A DNA stretch of 64,000 bases from NCBI RefSeq assembly GCF_042879035.1, contig NZ_JBIAOU010000002.1:1-64000 (forward strand), in the 5' to 3' direction. Source of the DNA: Rhodococcus_G sp042879035 (GTDB lineage Bacteria > Actinomycetota > Actinomycetes > Mycobacteriales > Mycobacteriaceae). A model generated the notes under the pieces. The model had not been told where the DNA came from and ran no database searches. It was given only the letters and a program-made list of their open reading frames with translations. Both the position numbers and the translations under genes were made by a program. Below, piece after piece: positions 1 through 8,070 of the stretch. Each line of letters begins with the position of its first letter. Position 1 is the first letter of the stretch.

Positions 1-116
1 CCCGCGATGGCGATGCCGCCGAGGTCGGATCCCGAGAAGTCCTTCAGCGAGCCCTGCAGCCGCCCCATCGGGGTCCGCGCACCCGCCACGATGACCGAGA
101 CGTTGTCCGATGTCAT
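1..116 (-). CDS. Acetyl-CoA acetyltransferase (thiolase), N-terminal part only
   Basis: Only the first 38 codons are in the window; the gene runs off the left edge. The start ATG is at 116, preceded by a GAAAGGA ribosome site. The peptide has the typical thiolase beginning, VIVAGARTPMGRLQGSL, where acyl-CoA thiolases place their first beta strand and the ARTP(M/F)G motif. It lies 28 bases after pcaJ on the same strand, so it is probably the last step of the same operon: beta-ketoadipyl-CoA thiolase (pcaF) giving succinyl-CoA and acetyl-CoA. A general acetoacetyl-CoA thiolase cannot be excluded because the catalytic Cys and His lie outside the window. Confidence 0.8.
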   Translation of the reverse strand, partial: MTSDNVSVIVAGARTPMGRLQGSLKDFSGSDLGGIAIA

Positions 117-144
117 GCGTGATCCTTTCGAAGGTGTCTGCCGC

Positions 145-798
145 TCAGGCGGGTTCGGGGACTCGGTTGACGAGGGTGGTGCCGGTCGCGGCAGCGACGT
201 CCTCGGTGCTGACGCCCGGCGCCAGCTCGACGAGGGCGAGGGTGCCGTCGCCGACGACGTCGATGACCGCGAGGTTGGTGATGATCCGGTTGACGACGCG
301 CTGCCCCGTCAGCGGCAGGCTGCAGGTGTCGACGATCTTCGGGTTGCCGTCGCGGTCGGTGTGCTCCATCACGACGATGACGCGGCTCGCGCCGTGCACG
401 AGATCCATTGCGCCGCCCATGCCCTTGACCATCTTGCCGGGCACCATCCAGTTGGCGAGGTCGCCGGTGGCCGAAACCTGCATGCCGCCGAGTACCGCCG
501 TGTCGATGTGGCCGCCGCGGATCATGCCGAACGACAACGCCGAATCGAAGAACGCCGCACCGGGATTGACGGTGACGGTCTCCTTGCCCGCGTTGATCAG
601 GTCGGCGTCGATCTCGTCCTCGGTGGGGTAGGGGCCGGTGCCGAGGATGCCGTTCTCCGAGTGCAGCGTCACCTCGACGTCGTCGGAGAGGAAGCCGGGG
701 ATCAGGGTGGGCAGGCCGATGCCCAGGTTGACGTACTCGCCGTCGATCATCTCGGCGGCCGCGCGGGCGGCCATCTCGTCGCGGGTCCAGCCGGTCAT
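145..798 (-). CDS. pcaJ: 3-oxoacid CoA-transferase subunit B
   Basis: 217 residues, full length for the beta subunit of family I CoA-transferases. The catalytic glutamate is in the SENG motif (Glu48), followed by GILGTGPYP. Together with the A subunit it moves CoA from succinyl-CoA to a 3-oxoacid, here most likely 3-oxoadipate because the window also holds pcaGH and pobA. Its ATG overlaps the stop of the A subunit by four bases (ATGA), so the two subunits are translationally coupled. The alternative assignment is ScoB (acetoacetate as substrate); sequence alone does not separate the two. Confidence 0.88.
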   Translation of the reverse strand: MTGWTRDEMAARAAAEMIDGEYVNLGIGLPTLIPGFLSDDVEVTLHSENGILGTGPYPTEDEIDADLINAGKETVTVNPGAAFFDSALSFGMIRGGHIDTAVLGGMQVSATGDLANWMVPGKMVKGMGGAMDLVHGASRVIVVMEHTDRDGNPKIVDTCSLPLTGQRVVNRIITNLAVIDVVGDGTLALVELAPGVSTEDVAAATGTTLVNRVPEPA

Positions 799-1559
799 CG
801 GGAGGCTCCTTCGGTTGTCACCGTGCGCTTCTCGATGCGCTTGGTCTGCGGGCCGGTGTGCACGACGCGCTGGACGAACACGCCGGGCAGATGCACCTGG
901 GCGGGGTCGAGCTCGCCGGCGGGAACGAGCTCCTCGACCTGGGCGATGGTGACCCTGCCCGCCATCGCGGCGAGGGGGTTGAAGTTCATGGCGGTCTTGT
1001 CGAAGACGAGGTTGCCTGCGGTGTCGCCGCGGACCGCATGCACGAGCGCGAAGTCGGCGGTGATGCCGAGCTCCATGACGTACCGCTTGTCGCCGAATTC
1101 GCGGGTCTCCTTCGGCGGGGATGCGAGGGCGACGGAACCGTCGGCGTTGTAGCGCCAGGGCAGGCCGCCGTCGGCGACGGGGCTGCCGACGCCGGCCGGA
1201 GTGAAGAAGGCGGGAATGCCGGCGCCGCCGGCGCGCAGCCGCTCGGCGAGGGTGCCCTGCGGGGTCAGCTCGACCTCGAGCTCACCGGAGAGGTACTGCC
1301 GCGCGAACTCCTTGTTCTCGCCGACGTACGAGGCGGTGACGCGGCGGATCTGGCGGGCGCTGAGGAGGATTCCGAGTCCGTGGTCGTCGACGCCGCAGTT
1401 GTTGGAGTACACCTCGAGGCCGTCGACGCCGGAATCGGCGAGCGCGCCGATCAGCGCGTCCGGAATTCCGCACAATCCGAACCCTCCGACGGCGATCGTG
1501 GCGCCGTCGCCGATGTCCGCGACGGCTTCGGCCGGCGTGGCGAACACGGTCGTTCCCAT
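795..1559 (-). CDS. pcaI: 3-oxoacid CoA-transferase subunit A
   Basis: 254 residues. The N-terminus carries the CoA-transferase A-subunit glycine motif GGFGLCGIP (about residues 25-33) and the following YSNNCG strand. It is the first gene of a leftward operon pcaI-pcaJ-thiolase, divergent from an IclR regulator across 186 bases that contain two inverted-repeat elements. Role: activation of beta-ketoadipate as its CoA thioester in the protocatechuate pathway. ScoA remains an alternative name. Confidence 0.88.
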   Translation of the reverse strand: MGTTVFATPAEAVADIGDGATIAVGGFGLCGIPDALIGALADSGVDGLEVYSNNCGVDDHGLGILLSARQIRRVTASYVGENKEFARQYLSGELEVELTPQGTLAERLRAGGAGIPAFFTPAGVGSPVADGGLPWRYNADGSVALASPPKETREFGDKRYVMELGITADFALVHAVRGDTAGNLVFDKTAMNFNPLAAMAGRVTIAQVEELVPAGELDPAQVHLPGVFVQRVVHTGPQTKRIEKRTVTTEGASR

Positions 1560-1674
1560 CCGTAGTCCCTTCTCTCGTTTCCCGCCGGATGTGTTCGTCC
1601 GATGGACGGGGCGGGCTGGACGCTGCGGTCCAGTTAAGAGTGCAGGTGGGAGTGGTTCAAGGCACTAGGCTCGA

Positions 1675-1732
1675 TCGGTCCGAATCTGCTCGCGGACCGA
1701 ACCCTGATGCCGATGGCGTTCACTGAGTGGAC
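1675..1732. promoter_or_regulatory. Candidate operators between pcaI and the IclR gene
   Basis: Two elements lie in the divergent gap. At 1675-1700 an 8-base inverted repeat TCGGTCCG/CGGACCGA is separated by 10 bases. At 1718-1732 GTTCACTGAGTGGAC closely matches the palindromes before pcaH (20880-20896) and pobA (21658-21674). The second element suggests that an IclR-family protein controls all three aromatic promoters. Binding is inferred, not shown. Confidence 0.5.
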
Positions 1733-1745
1733 GTAAGGTGTCGGT

Positions 1746-2516
1746 GTGGACGAACCGGTCAAGCCGCAGGTGATCCGTCGGGTCGGCGCGCTGCTGCGGG
1801 CGATCGCCGCGGCCCCGACCGCCGGCGCGTCGACGTCCGACGTCGCCCGCGCCGCCGGCCTCGCCCGGCCCACCGCGCATCGGCTGCTGTCCTCGCTCGC
1901 CGAGGAGGGGCTCGTCGACCGGGATCAGAAGTCGGGTCTGTGGTCGCTCGGCCCCGAGCTGTATCTGCTGGGGTCGCAGGCGGCCGGCCGTTACGACATC
2001 ACCGACCTTGCCCGCGACATCCTGCGCGACCTGGCACGCGAGACGGGAGAGAGCGCCTTCCTGTCCGCGCGCCGCGGCGACGAGACGGTCTGCGTCGCAA
2101 GCGAAGAGGGCAGCTTTCCGCTGCGCTCGCACGTCCTGCACATCGGTATCCGCCTGCCGCTCGGGGTCGCGTCCGCGGGGCTGGTCATCCTTTCGCACCT
2201 GCCGGACCGGGAGATCGACGAGTACCTCGGTCGCCACGAACTGACCGCCGCGTGGGGCTCCGAGCACAGCACCGACGGCATCCGCGAACGTATCGACGCC
2301 ACCCGGTTGACCGGATACTGCGTCAACCCCGGACTCCTGGTCGAGGGCAGCTGGGGGATGGGCGCCGCCGTCTTCGACGCCGCCGACCAGCCCGCGTGGG
2401 CCCTGAGCCTGACCGGCGTCGAGAGCAGGTTCCCCGAGACGCGGCGGCACGAACTCGGCGAACTGCTGCTGCGTCAGGCGCACCGGCTCACGCAGCGGTT
2501 GCGGCGGGGGAGGTAG
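1746..2516 (+). CDS. IclR family transcriptional regulator (PcaR-like)
   Basis: 256 residues, standard IclR length. An N-terminal winged helix (about residues 7-65; STSDVARAAGLARPTAHRLL is the recognition region) is followed by the IclR effector domain, with the family pattern near GYCVNPGLLVEG. The start is a GTG at 1746. It is divergent from pcaIJ and convergent, with no gap, with a TetR gene. IclR proteins of this class commonly regulate beta-ketoadipate genes, so control of pcaIJ is the simplest reading. It differs clearly from the second IclR protein at 20904. Confidence 0.85.
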   Translation: MDEPVKPQVIRRVGALLRAIAAAPTAGASTSDVARAAGLARPTAHRLLSSLAEEGLVDRDQKSGLWSLGPELYLLGSQAAGRYDITDLARDILRDLARETGESAFLSARRGDETVCVASEEGSFPLRSHVLHIGIRLPLGVASAGLVILSHLPDREIDEYLGRHELTAAWGSEHSTDGIRERIDATRLTGYCVNPGLLVEGSWGMGAAVFDAADQPAWALSLTGVESRFPETRRHELGELLLRQAHRLTQRLRRGR

Positions 2517-3113
2517 TCAGCGCTTGTCGTCGAGAACGGCGCGGACGGCGGCGTCGACGGTCCGCACGATGAACGCGCGTCGCTGCGTGTACCGGTCGTC
2601 GTCGCGATCCGCGGATGCGGTGAACAGGCGGTCGGTGGTGGTCAGCGCCATCCAGCCGTCGACGAGGGTGATGACGGTGATGAGCAGTTCCTGCGCGTCG
2701 GCGTCGGTCAGTGCGGGGACGGCGGCCCGGGCGCGCCCGATCATCGCGCGGGCGTGGTTGCGTCGCGCGTCCTCCGACACCGGCGCCTCGAGTTCGAGGC
2801 CCTCCCAGTACAGCAGTCGGCTCAGGGCGGGGCGTGCGCGTTGGTGGTCGAATCGGCGTCCCGCGTAGTCGGCGATGGCGCCCGGGCCCTGCCCGGACAG
2901 TTCGACCGCCGCCAGGGCGGTCACCAGCTCGTGTTCGAGGACCGCGTTGAAGAACGACTCCTTCTTGCCGAAGTACTGGTAGATGCGCTCCTTGTTGACG
3001 CCCGCCGCCGCGGCGATGCGGTCGACTCGCGCACCGGCGAGACCGAAGGCGCTGAACTCGGCGACGCCGGCCTCGACGAGCAGTCTCTTGGTGCGTTCGG
3101 TGTCCCAGGCCAC
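2517..3113 (-). CDS. TetR/AcrR family transcriptional regulator
   Basis: 198 residues from the GTG at 3113. The frame stays open to 3170, but the longer form would add 19 residues unlike TetR proteins and run into the operator region. The helix-turn-helix is near the N-terminus (VDRIAAAAGVNKERIYQYFG, followed by KKESFF). The C-terminal ligand domain is variable and the inducer cannot be told. It is divergent from a small membrane-protein gene, with a perfect 20-base palindrome between them, so it probably represses both itself and that gene. Confidence 0.85.
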   Translation of the reverse strand: MAWDTERTKRLLVEAGVAEFSAFGLAGARVDRIAAAAGVNKERIYQYFGKKESFFNAVLEHELVTALAAVELSGQGPGAIADYAGRRFDHQRARPALSRLLYWEGLELEAPVSEDARRNHARAMIGRARAAVPALTDADAQELLITVITLVDGWMALTTTDRLFTASADRDDDRYTQRRAFIVRTVDAAVRAVLDDKR

Positions 3114-3137
3114 GGGGTGGCAGCCTACGACAATCTC

Positions 3138-3196
3138 CAACTGTCTGGTTGCAATGCGGTTCGGGGTCACCTACGCTTCCAACCAGTTGGTTGGAA
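3138..3196. promoter_or_regulatory. TetR operator palindromes
   Basis: Positions 3177-3196 form TTCCAACCA-GT-TGGTTGGAA, a perfect palindrome with 9-base arms. A weaker copy with CAAC/GTTG ends lies at 3138-3151. They sit between the divergent TetR and membrane-protein genes, the usual place for autoregulatory TetR operators. Confidence 0.6.
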
Positions 3197-3215
3197 TTGT
3201 GAGTGAGGAGCGTGG

Positions 3216-3506
3216 ATGACGGGGGACGCCCACCACCCGGCCCTGCCGTCGATCCACCTGCGGGTGGCGATCACCTGGCTGTCGATCTTCCCGTTCGTCA
3301 CCTTCGGCATGACGCTGATGTCCCTGATCGGTCCGGTCGCGTCCCTGCCCGTCTGGCTGCGCGCCCTGCTGCTGACCGCGATGGTCGTCCCGACGTCCAT
3401 GTACGTCGTCGTTCCCCGACTGCTCGCACTCGTCGTGCGGTGGACGCCGCGCACGCGTCGGGGTCGGGCGTCGAACGCCGCGGAGGACGCGGTCGCGGCG
3501 GGCTGA
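3216..3506 (+). CDS. Small membrane protein of unknown function
   Basis: 96 residues with two hydrophobic segments (about 17-40 and 45-70) separated by a short polar turn, and a basic, Arg-rich tail. The ATG at 3216 follows a GAGGAG ribosome site. I do not recognise a family with confidence; two-helix proteins of this size next to a TetR gene are often small stress- or drug-related membrane proteins. Divergence from the TetR gene and the shared palindrome suggest it is that regulator's target. Confidence 0.6.
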   Translation: MTGDAHHPALPSIHLRVAITWLSIFPFVTFGMTLMSLIGPVASLPVWLRALLLTAMVVPTSMYVVVPRLLALVVRWTPRTRRGRASNAAEDAVAAG

Positions 3507-3861
3507 GTCCCCGACGGCTGTGTCGATCGGCTGGATCCTTCGAGAGCCCTTGGAACGCATTCGTCGGGCTCGTGGCGGGCCCAGAATCCTGGGATGGTGT
3601 CAGGCCTCCTGCGCGAGCACTCATCGCTCTCGGCGCCCACGCCGGTGGCTTGTGGAATTCCGATGCGACGGCGCCCGCGGATACCGGCACCGTCAGCGTC
3701 GTTGCGGGTGGCGAATTTTGGGGAGGCTGACGCCAACGCCGGTAGTGGCCGGCAATCGAACGGTCCGGTTCGACCTCGATGGTGACCGCGGTTCGGTCAC
3801 ATGAACGTACGCGCGATTCGCCGGCGCGTTCCGGCGGGCGGGCGTATCTGCCCCAACGCCG

Positions 3862-3945
3862 TCCGGGTATGCGGCACGGCGAGGAAGCGATTCGGCAACT
3901 CCGCCAACTCATCGTGTCCGTAGACCGCCTTCGAGGGCGGAGGGC
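3862..3945 (-). pseudogene. Remnant of a second XRE-cupin regulator gene (C-terminal end)
   Basis: This stretch is closely similar at the base level to the 3' end of the intact cupin gene just downstream (about 4135-4205 and 4258-4275). Read on the minus strand it gives VYGHDELAELPNRFLAV, which matches VYGH of the intact protein joined directly to NELVELPIRFLAI, so about 22 codons are missing inside. No promoter, start or helix-turn-helix part remains. It lies in a gene-poor stretch (3507-4121); I see nothing else there. Confidence 0.7.
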
Positions 3946-4121
3946 GACTTCGGGCCCGGCCTCGTGCCGGTGTTCGTCGTCTCGGTTGCCTGGGGGTGGC
4001 CAGGCTCCCAGCGTGCAGGTGGTCGAGATCCTCTCGCACCTGTGACGTCATGTCATTCGGCACGCCCACGTCCCCGGGGGGTGAGCCGCCGATCACGGGC
4101 GACGGTCGCCCGGCACGAGAC

Positions 4122-4769
4122 TCAGCCCTGGTGGTTGTCGGGGTAGGCGGTGATGGCGAGGAAGCGAATCGGCAACTCCACCAACTCGTTCGGGCCGTGC
4201 AGACCCTCGCCGTCGAGGAGGAGCGAGTCGCCGGGACGCAGGCGGTACTCGCTCTCGCCGTGTCCGTAGACCATCTCGCCCTCGAGCATGTACAGCAGCT
4301 CGGTGCCGGGGTGTTGGAACAGCGGGAACACCTCGCTGGCGTTGGTCAGCGTCACCAGCACCGGCTCGAGCCGCTTGTGCTGGCCACGCAGTGCGCCGAG
4401 CAGTTCGTAGTGGTGTCCGACGCGGGTGCCGCGGCCGACGATCTCGGCGCCGTGACCGGCTGCGACGAACACCGCGTCGCGGGCCGAGTCCGCGCCGCGG
4501 AACAGGGAGGTGACGGGGACGTCCAGGCCGGCCGCGAGCCGTGCCAGGGTCGAGAGGCTGCACGAGGTCTGCGCGTTCTCGATCTTCGACAGCATCGCCT
4601 TCGAGATGCCGATCCTCGTGGCCATGTCGCCGACCGACAGCCCGCTGGCCAGGCGCAGCTTGCGGACCTGGGCGGCAATGACCCGTTCGAGGTCGACGCC
4701 GGTCGGGCTGTCCCGCGGCACCTCGCGGGGCGCGGTGTCATGGTGCACGGGGCGATTCGGGCTGGCCAT
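4122..4769 (-). CDS. XRE family regulator with C-terminal cupin domain
   Basis: 215 residues. A Cro/C1-type helix-turn-helix occupies about residues 28-83 (MATRIGISKAMLSKIENAQT) and a single cupin barrel about 110-205 (HPGTELLYMLEGEMVYGHG, then RPGDSLLLDGEGLHG). Such proteins sense a small molecule in the cupin and regulate nearby catabolic genes, often for amines or amino acids. The methylated-amine locus begins 2 kb away, but no direct link is visible. A broken partial copy of its own 3' end lies immediately downstream. Confidence 0.85.
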   Translation of the reverse strand: MASPNRPVHHDTAPREVPRDSPTGVDLERVIAAQVRKLRLASGLSVGDMATRIGISKAMLSKIENAQTSCSLSTLARLAAGLDVPVTSLFRGADSARDAVFVAAGHGAEIVGRGTRVGHHYELLGALRGQHKRLEPVLVTLTNASEVFPLFQHPGTELLYMLEGEMVYGHGESEYRLRPGDSLLLDGEGLHGPNELVELPIRFLAITAYPDNHQG

Positions 4770-4868
4770 TCACCCAGCTTAACCGCATGTTTCATGAGGG
4801 TGGACTCGGCGCGCGCGGTACTCGACCCGCCCCTCGCTGTGGTGGGACACTCACCCGAGGAGGCGGTC

Positions 4869-5147
4869 ATGGACGGTGCACTGGATCGGGAGTTCGTCGC
4901 GACGCTGGTCACGAGTCCGAACAGGGGCGGCTGGACGTATGTGGTCTGGCCGGAGTCGGCGGAGTTCTTCGGTACCCACGGGCTGGTGAAGGTCCGTGGC
5001 ACGGTCGACGGTCTGCCGTTCGAGAGTTCCTTCATGGCGCTCGGCGACGGCACCCACAAACTGCCCGTCAAGGCGGCGATCCGGGATGCGATCGGCAAGC
5101 AGGCGGGCGACACCGTGACCGTGCGGCTGCTGGAGCGCCTCGGGTGA
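4869..5147 (+). CDS. DUF1905 domain protein
   Basis: 92 residues, the length of a stand-alone DUF1905 domain. Recognisable features are the opening F-A-L strand, the GGWTYVVWP segment, KVRGTVDGLPFESSFM and the closing GDTVTVRLLER strand. The ATG at 4869 is preceded by GAGGAGG. The biochemical role of the family is not established. It stands alone between the XRE-cupin gene and an ArsR module. Confidence 0.75.
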   Translation: MDGALDREFVATLVTSPNRGGWTYVVWPESAEFFGTHGLVKVRGTVDGLPFESSFMALGDGTHKLPVKAAIRDAIGKQAGDTVTVRLLERLG

Positions 5148-5154
5148 CCCAACG

Positions 5155-5182
5155 TGTCGGAGATTATTGACATGTCGGAGAT
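5155..5182 (+). promoter_or_regulatory. Direct repeat before the ArsR gene
   Basis: TGTCGGAGAT occurs at 5155-5164 and again at 5173-5182, spaced 18 bases, just upstream of the ArsR start. This is a plausible binding site for the ArsR repressor. The second copy is followed by an A/T-rich CTACTAATTTT stretch that may include the promoter. Confidence 0.4.
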
Positions 5183-5202
5183 CTCCTACTAATTTTCCCA
5201 GG

Positions 5203-5526
5203 GTGTCCGACGACGTGTTCCTGGCGCTGGCGAATCCCGCCCGACGCCGGCTGCTCGAACTGTTGGTGGACGGACCCCGGACGGCGGGCGAGCTGGCCGC
5301 CGAGTTCGAGATGAGTCGGCCCGCGGTGGCCGAGCATCTCCAGGTGCTGCGCCGCGCACACCTCGTGCACGCCGACCCCGTGGGCCGACAGCGGTACTAC
5401 CGCCTCGACACCGCACCCCTGCGCAGTGTCGGCGACTGGCTGCACCCGTTCGAGAGGTACTGGCGCGACAGGCTGGGACGCCTGGCGGAGGTTGTGGAGA
5501 ACGACCTTGTGGAGAAGGAGGATTAA
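5203..5526 (+). CDS. ArsR family winged-helix repressor
   Basis: 107 residues from the GTG at 5203; an upstream in-frame start at 5167 would overlap the repeat region. The winged helix is typical: LANPARRRLLELLVDGPRTA, then EFEMSRPAVAEHLQVLRRAHL. It lacks the Cys pairs of metal-sensing ArsR proteins, so a metal is not the likely signal. Its stop overlaps the ATG of the following SRPBCC gene (TAATG), the common ArsR-SRPBCC pairing in actinobacteria. Confidence 0.85.
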   Translation: MSDDVFLALANPARRRLLELLVDGPRTAGELAAEFEMSRPAVAEHLQVLRRAHLVHADPVGRQRYYRLDTAPLRSVGDWLHPFERYWRDRLGRLAEVVENDLVEKED

Positions 5527-5930
5527 TGATGGCTGATGCGCGGATCGGATCGGTGTCGGTGGACCGGTTCATCGCCGCACCCCCGGAGAAGGTGTGGCGG
5601 GCACTGACCGAGCCGGAGTTGCTCGCCACCTGGTGGGCGCCCGGCGACATCGCGGCGACGGTGGGGCACAGTTTCCACCTGCAGATGCCGGGCTTCGGGT
5701 CGATCCCGTGCATCGTCACCGAGGTCGAGCCGCACACCCGGTTCACCTACAGCTTCAACGGGCACTGGCTGCTCACGTGGCGCCTCGTCCCGGAGGGCAC
5801 CGGAACCCGACTCCTGCTCGACCACACCGGATTCCAACTCGACGACAAGCGTGAACTCGGTGCCTTCGAGCGGATGGGGCAGGGATGGCGCAGCACGGTG
5901 CTGCCGCGCCTCGCGGAGGCGATCGCGTAG
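5526..5930 (+). CDS. SRPBCC (AHSA1-like) domain protein
   Basis: 134 residues covering one START/Bet v1-like fold: VDRFIAAPPEKVWRALTEPE at the start, a WWAPGDI segment and a C-terminal helix WRSTVLPRLAEAI. Proteins of this family bind hydrophobic ligands in a deep cavity; the ligand here is unknown. It is translationally coupled to the upstream ArsR gene and probably under its control. Confidence 0.82.
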   Translation: MMADARIGSVSVDRFIAAPPEKVWRALTEPELLATWWAPGDIAATVGHSFHLQMPGFGSIPCIVTEVEPHTRFTYSFNGHWLLTWRLVPEGTGTRLLLDHTGFQLDDKRELGAFERMGQGWRSTVLPRLAEAIA

Positions 5931-5964
5931 TTCGTGCGTCCCCAACCGTCCGGTGTCCGTACCG

Positions 5965-6612
5965 TCAGCCGCTGATCGCGTGGGCGATGGGCGTCGGTCC
6001 GCTGTTGAAGGGGATGGTCCGGCCAATGGTCGTCGGGTCGCCGAGGGCGGCGGCTGCGACCGCGGCGACGTCCTCCCGACTCACGGATCCGGCAGCGGGC
6101 TTCGCGGCGACCTCGATGCGTCCGGTGCCGGGTTCGAGGGTGAGCGTGCCGGGGCCGAGGACGGTCCAGTCGAGGCGGGTGGTGCGCAGGTACTCGTCCG
6201 CGGCGGCCTTCGCCTCGGCGTAGGCGAAGAACGAGTTGTCCTGCGGGACACCGTGGTCGGTGCGGGCGCCGAGGTAGGACACCATCACGTAGCGGCGCAC
6301 GCCGGCGGCTGCGGCGGCATCCATGGACCGGATCGCGGCGTCCCGGTCGACGGCGTACGTGCGGGCCGGGTTGCCGCCGCCCGCGCCGGCCGACCACACG
6401 ACGGCGTCGTGTCCGCGCAGCACGTCGGTGATCTCGTCGGTGCTCAGGTTCTCGATGTCGGCTGTCTGGGGTCGCGCGCCGGTCGCCGCGACGTCGGCGG
6501 CGTGCTCGGGATTGCGGATCAGGGCGGTCACCTCGTCCCCGCGCGCGGTCAGGATCCGTTCGAGATGCAGGGCGACCTTGCCGTGCCCACCGATGACGAC
6601 GACGCGTGCCAT
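5965..6612 (-). CDS. NAD(P)-binding oxidoreductase (atypical SDR, NmrA-like)
   Basis: 215 residues. The ATG at 6612 opens with MARVVVIGGHGKVA, a Rossmann GGxGxxA nucleotide loop directly at the N-terminus, followed by a second strand with the dinucleotide-selecting region. A YAEAKAAADEYLR segment supplies the YxxxK pair of atypical SDR proteins. Function is probably NAD(P)H-linked reduction or redox sensing; no substrate can be assigned. Adding upstream in-frame codons would run into the hairpin at 6636-6685, which argues for this start. Confidence 0.78.
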   Translation of the reverse strand: MARVVVIGGHGKVALHLERILTARGDEVTALIRNPEHAADVAATGARPQTADIENLSTDEITDVLRGHDAVVWSAGAGGGNPARTYAVDRDAAIRSMDAAAAAGVRRYVMVSYLGARTDHGVPQDNSFFAYAEAKAAADEYLRTTRLDWTVLGPGTLTLEPGTGRIEVAAKPAAGSVSREDVAAVAAAALGDPTTIGRTIPFNSGPTPIAHAISG

Positions 6613-6635
6613 GCCTGTCACCGTAGCGGCTCCGC

Positions 6636-6685
6636 CGCAGTGGTGCACTTGTGGAGGCTCCGCCGTCCACAAGTGCACCACTGCG
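6636..6685 (-). terminator. Strong hairpin after the SoxB-like gene
   Basis: Perfect 20-base arms (6636-6655 and 6666-6685) around a 10-base loop begin three bases beyond the stop of the SoxB-like gene. There is no T tract, as is common for actinobacterial terminators. It separates that gene from the next minus-strand gene. Confidence 0.65.
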
Positions 6686-6688
6686 CGG

Positions 6689-7882
6689 TCAGCGCATCTC
6701 GCCGGCGCCCTCGTACTGGTTGAGGCTCAGCAGCAGGTCGCCCTCCTCGAAGCGGGAGTACCGGAAGTCGTGGGGGTCGACGTTCGGCAGGGTGGTCGTG
6801 CCGTCGTCGAGGAGCATGTCGGCGACCAGCTTGCCGACGGCGGGGGAGATCTTGAAGCCGTGCCCGGAGAAGCCGGTGGCCAGGAACAGGCCGTCGACGG
6901 GGGCGGGGCCGATGATCGGGTTGTAGTCGGGCGTCACGTCGTAGGCGCCGACGTACGTGCTGGTGATACGCGGGTCGGGCATGTCCGGCAGGCGGTTGCC
7001 CAGCTTCATGATGTTCTTCTCGATGGTGCTGTCGTCCGCGCGGTTGCTGTAGTTGTCGGGGTCGATGTACTCCGGTGCCTGGTGGTCGGAGTTGCCCACC
7101 AGCAGTTCGCCGTTCGGCTCCCGGCAGATGTACTGCAGGCCCGCCAGGTCGGACAGCACCGGAACCTCGGGGGTGGGGACGCCCTGGTCGACGAGCACCA
7201 GCTGCGCGCGCTGCGCCTTGACGTCGACGTCGACGCCGACACCCGCGGCCAGCGCCGGGGTCCACGGACCGGCCGCGACGATGACGTGCTCGGCGTGCAC
7301 CTCCGTGCCGTCGGAGAGGGTGACGCCGTAGACGCGACCGGAGTCGTTCTGCAGGAGCGAGACCACCGGGGTGCTCTGCTTGATCTTCACGCCCATCTTC
7401 CGGGCGGTCGTCGCGAACGCCATGCCCGTCATGTACGCCTCGCCGCGGCCGCCGAGGGGCTCGTACGCGAACAGGGCGAAGTCGTCCAGGTGCAGGCCCG
7501 GCCAGAGTTCGGCCATCTTGTCGTGGGTGATGAACTCCGTCGCGATGCCCAGGCCCTGCATCATCTCGATGTTCGCCTCGAGTGGTTTGACGTTGTTTTC
7601 GCCGACGCCGACGACGTACCCGCACTGCCGGAAGGCCATGTCGTCGCCGAAGATCTCGGTGGCGCGGGTGAAGATGTCGACGCCGTACCAGGACATCGCG
7701 GCCAACGACGGTGTGCCGTAGTGGCATCGGACGACGCCGCTGGACTTGCCGGTCATGCCCGAGCACAACGTGTCGCGCTCGAGCACCAGCACGTCGGTCT
7801 CGCCGCGGTCGGCGAGCGAGTAGGCGATGGCCAAGCCTTCGAGGCCGCCACCGACGATCACGAACTTGGTTGTTTCCGTCAC
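6689..7882 (-). CDS. FAD-dependent amine/N-methyl amino acid oxidoreductase (sarcosine oxidase beta-like, DAO family)
   Basis: 397 residues, the length of the SoxB/DadA group of flavoproteins. The FAD-binding loop is GGGLEGLAIAYSLAD near the N-terminus. A conserved SSGVVRCHYG segment follows, and the C-terminus carries TPDYNPIIG and ATGFSGHGFKISPAVG. The family oxidises secondary amines such as sarcosine. It has its own upstream element (7990-8040), related to those of the amine operons at 14792 and 14953. I infer a role in oxidising N-methylglutamate or a similar product; the SoxD/A/G partner subunits are not in the window. Confidence 0.82.
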   Translation of the reverse strand: MTETTKFVIVGGGLEGLAIAYSLADRGETDVLVLERDTLCSGMTGKSSGVVRCHYGTPSLAAMSWYGVDIFTRATEIFGDDMAFRQCGYVVGVGENNVKPLEANIEMMQGLGIATEFITHDKMAELWPGLHLDDFALFAYEPLGGRGEAYMTGMAFATTARKMGVKIKQSTPVVSLLQNDSGRVYGVTLSDGTEVHAEHVIVAAGPWTPALAAGVGVDVDVKAQRAQLVLVDQGVPTPEVPVLSDLAGLQYICREPNGELLVGNSDHQAPEYIDPDNYSNRADDSTIEKNIMKLGNRLPDMPDPRITSTYVGAYDVTPDYNPIIGPAPVDGLFLATGFSGHGFKISPAVGKLVADMLLDDGTTTLPNVDPHDFRYSRFEEGDLLLSLNQYEGAGEMR

Positions 7883-7989
7883 GTGAGGATCCTTTGCTAA
7901 CTCCCGCGGCGGGGAGATCGACTGCGCTGGTTGCTGACTGGTGGTTGCCGGCCGGAACGTCGTTGGTTCGACCGGTGTGTTTCTGAATA

Positions 7990-8040
7990 TGAATCAGTGT
8001 CTCATATCAGGAAACTCGATGGGCATGACGAAGGTGTTAC
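7990..8040 (-). promoter_or_regulatory. Shared 51-bp element, copy 1 (SoxB-like gene)
   Basis: This 51-base stretch aligns without gaps to 14792-14842, upstream of the GMAS-like gene, with 35 identical positions. Conserved blocks on the plus strand are TGAATC, CAGGAAAC, CATGACG and TGTTAC. ATGAC-N6-GTTAC (8025-8040) resembles paired half-sites of GlnR, the actinobacterial nitrogen regulator. It lies in the 188-base gap before the SoxB-like gene. Confidence 0.6.
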
Positions 8041-8070
8041 GACGTCGTCAGGACGCGGTGACGCCGGTCG

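Noticed and set aside
2720..3730. Several overlapping frames across the TetR and small membrane-protein genes
   Set aside because: They are shadows of the two real genes and show no domain or ribosome site.
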